Origin: Oxalobacteraceae bacterium
Lineage (GTDB): Bacteria > Pseudomonadota > Gammaproteobacteria > Burkholderiales > Burkholderiaceae_D
Direction: 5' to 3'
Length of the DNA stretch: 6,223 bases
Assembly: GCA_947487325.1 (NCBI GenBank)
Contig: CANKWG010000136.1
Span: forward strand, 1-6,223
The notes under the pieces were generated by a model that searched no databases, was not told the origin of the DNA, and saw only the letters and a list, made by a program, of their open reading frames with translations. The translations under genes and the position numbers were made by a program. Positions 5,462-6,223 of the stretch are shown here, one piece after another; position 1 is the first letter of the stretch; each line of letters begins with the position of its first letter.

Positions 5462-6223
5462 ATGTATGAAGAATTCATGGGCACCAAGCCCGTTACCGAA
5501 CGTCTGAAAGTAGACCTCGATGCCCTATCCGCTTACATGCGCGAGCACGTAGAGGGATTTTCAGGTGATTTGCAAATCGAACAATTCAAAGGTGGGCAAT
5601 CGAATCCCACCTACAAGTTGACCGCAGGCAGTCAGCGCTATGTACTTCGTACAAAACCAGCGCCTGCAGAAAAGCTACTACCCTCAGCGCATGCGATTGA
5701 TCGTGAATTCCGTGTGATGGATGCGTTATCGAAATCCGGATTCCCCGCCGCGCGTCAGTACGCGCTGTGCGAAGATGAATCCGTGATTGGCCGTGCTTTT
5801 TACATCATGGAGTTTATTGAAGGACGCGTGCTTTGGGATCAGTCACTGCCCGGCATGAGCACAGCAGACCGCGCCGCGCACTATGACGAGATGAACCGCG
5901 TCATCGCGCAACTGCACAGCACCGATTACAAGGCTGTCGGACTGGAAAGCTACGGCAAGCCCGGTAATTATTTCGGTCGTCAGATCGATCGCTGGACACG
6001 GCAATACAAGGCGGCTGAAACAGAATCTATTCCTGCGATGGACCATCTGATCGAATGGCTGCCACAGCATATTCCTACTGGTGAAATCACCACCATCGTG
6101 CATGGCGACTACCGTCTGGACAACATGATCTTCCATCCAACCGAGCCACGCATTCTCGCGGTGCTGGACTGGGAGCTATCCACACTCGGTCATCCGCTCG
6201 CGGATTTTTCTTATCACTGCATG
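5462..6223 (+). CDS. Phosphotransferase family protein (APH/ACAD10-like kinase), N-terminal 254 residues, cut by window end
   Basis: The frame is open from ATG 5462 to the last base, giving 254 codons of a protein usually around 340-360 residues long. It has the aminoglycoside-phosphotransferase/choline-kinase fold. The nucleotide loop is FKGGQSNPTYKL (42-53), followed by LRTKP (62-66) and the acidic helix IDREFRVMDAL (79-89). The hinge-like segment is FYIMEFIEG (113-121). The catalytic loop VHGDYRLDN (213-221) has Asp216 as catalytic base and Asn221 as metal ligand, and the metal-binding DWE is at 236-238 in VLDWELSTLGHPLADFSYH. This subgroup resembles the kinase domain of ACAD10/11 and LvaA of the Pseudomonas putida levulinate pathway, which phosphorylate 4-hydroxyacyl-CoAs before phosphate elimination by an acyl-CoA dehydrogenase. 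That substrate is inferred from family and context. Antibiotic resistance is unlikely given the CoA-enzyme neighbours. All visible catalytic residues are present. Confidence 0.88.
   Translation, partial: MYEEFMGTKPVTERLKVDLDALSAYMREHVEGFSGDLQIEQFKGGQSNPTYKLTAGSQRYVLRTKPAPAEKLLPSAHAIDREFRVMDALSKSGFPAARQYALCEDESVIGRAFYIMEFIEGRVLWDQSLPGMSTADRAAHYDEMNRVIAQLHSTDYKAVGLESYGKPGNYFGRQIDRWTRQYKAAETESIPAMDHLIEWLPQHIPTGEITTIVHGDYRLDNMIFHPTEPRILAVLDWELSTLGHPLADFSYHCM

Noticed and set aside
5462..6223. Annotation of the last gene as an aminoglycoside resistance phosphotransferase.
   Set aside because: The HGDYRLDN and DWELSTLGHPLADF motifs belong to the APH superfamily broadly. The context with CoA enzymes fits the ACAD10/LvaA-like metabolic kinases better.

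Overview
The window looks like a chromosomal segment of a proteobacterium, probably a gammaproteobacterium. This rests on a CdiA/FhaB-type exoprotein, a proteobacterial-style glutathione S-transferase, and a CoA-linked catabolic operon with Shine-Dalgarno sites and ATGA overlap. The genus cannot be told from the sequence alone.

Region 1 (1-2636, minus strand) is one uninterrupted reading frame of 878 codons. It is the N-terminal part of a large two-partner-secretion exoprotein of the filamentous haemagglutinin/CdiA type and runs off the left edge. Signal peptide, TPS (haemagglutination activity) domain, FHA-type beta-helix repeats and the conserved 'YLIETDPRF ... VYARI' block are all visible. 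Any C-terminal toxin and immunity gene would lie beyond coordinate 1. No TpsB/CdiB transporter gene is found upstream of it in this window.

Region 2 (2637-3151) is an AT-richer intergenic stretch with no credible gene. It holds the exoprotein's ribosome binding site, several inverted repeats (the best is a 15-bp palindrome with 7-bp arms), three tandem 13-nt repeats and a terminator-like hairpin for the next gene.

Region 3 (3152-3805, minus strand) is a complete glutathione S-transferase-like gene. It is divergent from region 4 across about 100 bp.

Region 4 (3908-6223, plus strand) is a co-directional set. It holds an enoyl-CoA hydratase/isomerase-family protein, a histidine-phosphatase-family protein overlapping it by ATGA, and a phosphotransferase of the APH/ACAD10-like family that is cut by the right edge. 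A kinase-like protein of the kind known to phosphorylate hydroxyacyl-CoAs (LvaA, ACAD10/11), a phosphatase and a crotonase together suggest a CoA-thioester catabolic pathway using phosphorylated acyl intermediates. That pathway assignment is inference. The hypothesis would gain most from seeing whether an acyl-CoA dehydrogenase gene follows on the right.
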